DNA of 48,945 nt from contig NZ_JAANMS010000036.1 of assembly GCF_011250565.1 (NCBI RefSeq), positions 1 to 48,945 of the forward strand, in the 5' to 3' direction. The notes under the pieces were generated by a model. The model did not search any database. It was not told where the DNA came from and worked only from the letters and a program-made list of their open reading frames with translations. Positions 45,776 through 48,945 of the stretch are shown here, piece by piece. How positions within the stretch are numbered: position 1 is the stretch's first letter; the number at the start of each line of letters is the position of its first letter. The position numbers and the translations under genes are program-made. Origin of the DNA: Nocardioides sp. IC4_145. GTDB lineage: Bacteria; Actinomycetota; Actinomycetes; Propionibacteriales; Nocardioidaceae.

Positions 45776-46498
45776 GTGCACCCGTTCTGGATCACCGCGT
45801 TCCTCGACCTCGCCCCCGACGACCTGGCGCCGACCGTCACCCACTGGGCGGCCGTGACCGGCTACGGCGTCTCGACCACCCGCGGCGACGACGGCGAGTT
45901 CGCCACGCTGCTCCCCGCCGACGGCGACCCGCACCTGAAGGTGCAGCGGCTGGGGGAGGGGCCCACGCGGATCCACCTCGACCTCCACGTCGCCGAGGTC
46001 GCGCCGGCCGTCGAGCGCGCGGTCGGGCTCGGCGCGAGGCTCCTGGCCGACGGGGAGCACGCCGTCCTGGAGTCCCCCGGCGGGTTCGTGCTGTGCTTCG
46101 TCACCCACCGGGCCGTGGTGCGCCCGGCCGCCGTCGACTGGGGCGGGCACACCTCGCTCGTGGACCAGGTCTGCCTCGACGTGCCGCCGCGGCTGCTCGA
46201 CCGCGAGGTGGCGTTCTGGTCGGAGGTGACCGACTGGCCGGTGCAGCCGCCGAGCGAGGAGTTCCGGCGGTTGTCCTCGCCGCCGCAGCTCCCGTTGCAG
46301 CTGCTCGTCCAGCGCCTCGACGACGACCAGGAGCGGGTCACCGCCCACCTGGACCTGTCCAGCAGCGACCGGGCCGCCGAGACCGCCCGCCACGAGGCGC
46401 TGGGCGCGGTCGTGGACGGCGTCTTCGACGAGTGGACGGCGATGCGGCCGCCCGCCGGTCCGGCGTACTGCATCACCGACCGGGTGCCCGCGACCTGA
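45776..46498 (+). CDS. VOC/glyoxalase-like two-module protein
   Basis: This 240-residue protein has two VOC (glyoxalase/dioxygenase) modules. The first runs from WITAFLDLAPDDLAPTVTHWAAVTGY to GGFVLCFVTH. The second runs from VDQVCLDVPPRLLDREVAFWSEVTDW to TAHLDLSSSDRAAETARHEALGA. Possible metal ligands are the histidines in IHLDLHV and TAHLDL. The substrate is unknown. GTG 45776 is 7 bases after TAGGCT and is preferred over an upstream GTG at 45740 inside YigZ. It is convergent with the ABC1 gene. Confidence 0.82.
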   Translation: MHPFWITAFLDLAPDDLAPTVTHWAAVTGYGVSTTRGDDGEFATLLPADGDPHLKVQRLGEGPTRIHLDLHVAEVAPAVERAVGLGARLLADGEHAVLESPGGFVLCFVTHRAVVRPAAVDWGGHTSLVDQVCLDVPPRLLDREVAFWSEVTDWPVQPPSEEFRRLSSPPQLPLQLLVQRLDDDQERVTAHLDLSSSDRAAETARHEALGAVVDGVFDEWTAMRPPAGPAYCITDRVPAT

Positions 46499-46505
46499 GC
46501 CCGGG

Positions 46506-47837
46506 TCAGCCGGCGAAGCCGGGCAGGTGCTCCTCGAGGATCGCGCGGAACGGCGCCTCGGCCTCGAGCTGGCTGAGCACGCCGACGCCGCCGAGCCAGG
46601 TGCGGTGGATGAGGAGGTAAGACGGCGGCAGGTTGAGCTTCATCGCCATCGTGTACGTCGGCGAGCGGGGGTCGTTGATGCGCTGGAACTGCTCGCGCAT
46701 CCACTCCCGCGAGAACCGGAACCGTTCGACCTGGGTCGGCTCGACGAACGGCGCGAGGTACTCCAGCACCAGGTCGGGGTCGACCGTGATGCCCGGCCGC
46801 ACGAACCCCTCCGCCCGCAGGCCCTCGACCAGGCCGGTCGTGTCGCCCGCCGCCGCGAGCCGGATGAGGGAGCCCATCGCCTCGGGCAGCCCCCGGGAGG
46901 GCAGCCGCGCGACGGCGCCGTAGTCGAGGACGCCCATCCGGGCGGGGCCGCCGTCGGGGTCGCGGACGACACGGAAGTTGCCCGGGTGCGGGTCGGCGTG
47001 GAGCATCCCGGTGCGCTCCGGCCCGGCGAAGAGGAACCGGGCGAAGAGCTCGCCGAAGCGGTCCCGGTCCTCCTGGGTGCCGTCGGCGATCACCGCCGCC
47101 AGCGACGACTCGCTCTCGAGCCACTCGGTGACCAGCACCGTCTCGCCCACGGCGACCACGGCCGGTACGACGATGTCGGGGTCGCCGGCGAACGCCTCGG
47201 CGTACACCTGCTGCGCCTCGGCCTCGAGGCGGTAGTCCAGCTCGTCGACCGCGCGGGCCTGCAGCTCCTCGATGAGCGGCTTGATGTCCACGCCCGGCAC
47301 GAGCGAGCCCACGGTGCGGGCCAGCCGCGCGAGCTGGCGCAGGTCGGAGCGGAGCGCCTCGCCGGCGCCCGGGTACTGCACCTTGACCGCCACCTCGCGG
47401 CCGTCGACCCAGCGCCCGCGGTGGACCTGCCCGATCGACGCCGCCGCGGTCGGGCCGCCGTCGAGCCACACCAGCTGCTCGCGCCAGTCCGGCCCGAGGT
47501 CGCGAGCGAGCGCCTCGCGGACCGTCGAGGTGGGCATCGGCGGCGCGGAGTCCTGCAGCAGCGTCAGCTGCTCGCGGTAGGGGCCGGCCAGCTCGTCGGG
47601 CAGCGCCGCCTCGAGCACCGAGAGCGCCTGGCCGAACTTCATGGCGCCGCCCTTGAGCTCCCCCAGCGTCCGGAACAGCTGCTCGGCCGTGCGCTGCTGG
47701 ATCTCGGTCATCACGGTCTCGGCCGGGCGGCCCCCCAGCCGCTTGCCCAGCCCGATCGCGTTGCGGCCCGCGAAGCCCAGCGGCAGCGCCGCGAGCCGGG
47801 CGGTGCGGGCGACCGCCTTGCGAGGGAGCTCGGTCAT
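46506..47837 (-). CDS. ABC1/AarF/UbiB-family atypical kinase
   Basis: This 443-residue protein has the family KxGQ motif (GGAMKFGQALS, 67-70), the alanine-rich nucleotide loop AAASIGQVH, the VKVQYP lysine, LHADPHPGNFRV (catalytic loop) and LDYGAVARLP (DFG-equivalent DYG). UbiB-like proteins are ATPases linked to isoprenoid-lipid or quinone metabolism. ATG 47837 is 6 bases after CATGAT. It is convergent with the VOC gene, 7 bases apart. Confidence 0.92.
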   Translation of the reverse strand: MTELPRKAVARTARLAALPLGFAGRNAIGLGKRLGGRPAETVMTEIQQRTAEQLFRTLGELKGGAMKFGQALSVLEAALPDELAGPYREQLTLLQDSAPPMPTSTVREALARDLGPDWREQLVWLDGGPTAAASIGQVHRGRWVDGREVAVKVQYPGAGEALRSDLRQLARLARTVGSLVPGVDIKPLIEELQARAVDELDYRLEAEAQQVYAEAFAGDPDIVVPAVVAVGETVLVTEWLESESSLAAVIADGTQEDRDRFGELFARFLFAGPERTGMLHADPHPGNFRVVRDPDGGPARMGVLDYGAVARLPSRGLPEAMGSLIRLAAAGDTTGLVEGLRAEGFVRPGITVDPDLVLEYLAPFVEPTQVERFRFSREWMREQFQRINDPRSPTYTMAMKLNLPPSYLLIHRTWLGGVGVLSQLEAEAPFRAILEEHLPGFAG

Positions 47838-47843
47838 GCCCCC

Positions 47844-47849
47844 ATCATG
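47844..47849 (-). promoter_or_regulatory. Candidate leaderless -10 (CATGAT) for the ABC1 gene
   Basis: On the minus strand CATGAT ends 6 bases before ATG 47837. The match is weak. Confidence 0.25.
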
Positions 47850-47939
47850 CCGCCGGGGTGGGCACCTGCCCCGCGCGTCGGTGGGACCACGCCGCCGAGG
47901 CGTGCCGACTTGTGGGTGGACAGGCGAGCCGAGGACAGG

Positions 47940-48203
47940 TCAGCGGCGCGCGGTCTTCCGGCCGCCGCTGAGGCCCTCGGCGACGCCGATGAGCAGGACG
48001 GCGGCGACCACCGCGAGGACGAACCCGAGGATGTTGAGCTCCCAGATGTCACCGGTGCCGAGCGCGCTGGCGATGAGCCCGCCGATCACCGATCCGGCGA
48101 GGCCGAGGAGCAGGGTCCACAGCAGGGACAGGTTCTGCTTCCCGGGCTTGACGAGGCGCGCGAGCGCACCGATGACGAGGCCGGCGACGAGGAATCCGAT
48201 CAT
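47940..48203 (-). CDS. GlsB/YeaQ/YmgE-family small membrane protein
   Basis: This 87-residue protein has three membrane segments: IGFLVAGLVIGALARLV, LLWTLLLGLAGSVIGGLIASALG and ILGFVLAVVAAVLLIGVAEG. The G-A-L-A-R-L-V-x-PG and GLAGSVIGG motifs are those of the transglycosylase-associated GlsB/YeaQ family, linked to envelope stress. The ATG at 48203 is the first in frame before the first segment. Confidence 0.88.
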   Translation of the reverse strand: MIGFLVAGLVIGALARLVKPGKQNLSLLWTLLLGLAGSVIGGLIASALGTGDIWELNILGFVLAVVAAVLLIGVAEGLSGGRKTARR

Positions 48204-48241
48204 GACGGTCAGGTACCCCCGACCCTCCGGACGTACGCCGG

Positions 48242-48796
48242 TCACCCCGGCCGCAGGACGCTCCACACCGCGACGTCGTGCCGCTCGGTGCCGACCTGGG
48301 AGGCGTTGCGCAGCGTGCCCTCGTGGACCATGCCGAGCCGCTCGTTGAGCACCCGTGTCCGCGGGTTGTGCGCGGAGGTGCGTGCCTCGACCCGCGCGAC
48401 GAGGTGGTCGTCGAAGAGGTGCTCGACCATCCGCCGCATCGCCCGCAGCACGAGCCCGCGGCCCTCGTGGGCGGCGTCGATCCAGCAGCCAATCTCGGCG
48501 GTGTTGTCCCAGCGGTCGATCCGCGCGCCGACCGAGCCGACCAGCTCGCCGCCGCACTCGATCGCGAACGGCACCGCGCGCCCGTCGACCCAGTCGAGCA
48601 GCTGCTGGCGGGTGTAGGCCTGCTGCGAGCGGAGGGTCTGCTCGGCGTGCGCCCAGTGCTCGAACGCGCGCAGCCGGTCGAGGTTCGCCACCGTCAGCCG
48701 GTGCATCGCCGGCGCGGTCCACATCTCCCGCAGCACGAGCGTGGCGTCGGGATCGGCGGGGCGGCCGGGGAGCGGGATCGAGAGGGGCGTCGGCAC
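48242..48796 (-). CDS. GNAT acetyltransferase (RimJ/RimL-like)
   Basis: This 184-residue protein has TLVLREMWTAPAMHRL at the start, then CGGELVGSVGARIDRWDNTAEIGCWIDAAHEGRGLVLRAMRRM, covering the acetyl-CoA loop (HEGRGL variant of QxxGxG/A), and NPRTRVLNERLGMVHEGTLRNAS, as in ribosomal-protein N-acetyltransferases of the RimJ/RimL group. The start GTG 48796 was chosen because TAGCCT lies 7 bases upstream; the open frame itself reaches 48886. Confidence 0.88.
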   Translation of the reverse strand: MPTPLSIPLPGRPADPDATLVLREMWTAPAMHRLTVANLDRLRAFEHWAHAEQTLRSQQAYTRQQLLDWVDGRAVPFAIECGGELVGSVGARIDRWDNTAEIGCWIDAAHEGRGLVLRAMRRMVEHLFDDHLVARVEARTSAHNPRTRVLNERLGMVHEGTLRNASQVGTERHDVAVWSVLRPG

Positions 48797-48945
48797 GGCC
48801 CCGAGGCTAGTGCCGAGCCTCACTGGTGGACGTTGGGTGCAGACAGGAGTAGGTCTCTTGTCTGCACCCCGGGTCTGCCGGGTCACTGCCGAGCTGAGCC
48901 AGTCGCTCTTCGGGGATGACCTGCCTGAGAGTTGCAGGGCCCGGC
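48797..48945. terminator. Window-end region with a -10 and a 15-bp hairpin
   Basis: TAGCCT on the minus strand (48809-48804) serves the GNAT gene. GGGTGCAGACAGGAG (48835-48849) pairs with 48855-48869 around TAGGT, with one G-T wobble; it is probably a terminator. The last 75 bases (48870-48945) hold no clear gene; a short hairpin CCTGC/GCAGG lies at 48921-48939. Confidence 0.55.

Noticed and set aside
48870..48945. CTCTCAGGCAGG on the minus strand, resembling the 3' end of a glycine riboswitch aptamer
   Set aside because: Only a short motif matches; the rest of the aptamer would be outside the window and the downstream gene is a GNAT acetyltransferase. Extending the sequence and scoring with the glycine riboswitch model would decide.

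Overview
The window is very GC-rich DNA in which most start codons are GTG or ATG, neighbouring genes overlap by ATGA, GTGA or TGATG, and many start codons lie 6-7 bases after a TAnnnT hexamer with no ribosome binding site. The gene content (mfd, mazG, eno, ftsB-like, DUF501, ppx; an SGNH esterase divergent from cystathionine beta-synthase; type-5 uracil-DNA glycosylase; peptide deformylase) fits a high-GC actinobacterium. A Nocardioides-like member of the Nocardioidaceae is my best guess, made from sequence character alone.

Layout. Positions 1-702 (minus) hold an odd reading frame in which a secreted lamin-tail-domain protein runs in frame into an internal piece of transaldolase at the window edge; a chimeric contig end is the likeliest cause. 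Positions 849-16161 form a polysaccharide locus built as two main operons facing away from each other. The minus-strand operon (9250 down to 849) encodes a sulfotransferase, a Wzy/ligase-type membrane protein, a phosphotransferase, a second sulfotransferase, two Wzz-like chain-length proteins (one with a degenerate tyrosine-kinase domain) and a Wzx-type flippase. The plus-strand operon (11437-15310) encodes an Alg14/Alg13-type split glycosyltransferase, a sulfotransferase, a family-2 glycosyltransferase and a fourth sulfotransferase. Between them lie a LamG-like lipoprotein and a GH26-like hydrolase. Next to the plus operon is cysQ, whose product removes the PAP that sulfotransferases release. 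Together this reads as a system for making, sulfating and exporting a sulfated exopolysaccharide. Both operons carry a CCCC-ATTT-GGGG type inverted repeat about 60 bases upstream of the predicted transcription start.

Positions 16212-29156 are mostly housekeeping: mfd, a SurA-N-like lipoprotein, mazG, a convergent amidase, eno, an FtsB/DivIC-like protein, DUF501, ppx, a YtxH-like small protein, udgB, an ACT-domain protein and peptide deformylase. A tRNA with a UAA anticodon and a short variable loop follows, then a His-rich methyltransferase behind a MerR-type promoter and a Bax-inhibitor-1 family protein.

Positions 31268-48796 are mixed: SGNH esterase, cbs, a DUF35/thiolase pair behind a KstR-like operator, YchJ, a MoxR-type ATPase with a VWA partner, a three-gene operon (DUF2695 and two paralogous secreted proteins), a BtuF-like protein, DUF3068, TauE/SafE, a YigZ/IMPACT protein, a VOC protein, an ABC1 kinase, a GlsB-type membrane protein and a GNAT acetyltransferase. 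Gaps between genes are all below 300 bases; several hold large perfect palindromes or repeat clusters, listed individually. I see no insertion sequence, prophage or CRISPR array.
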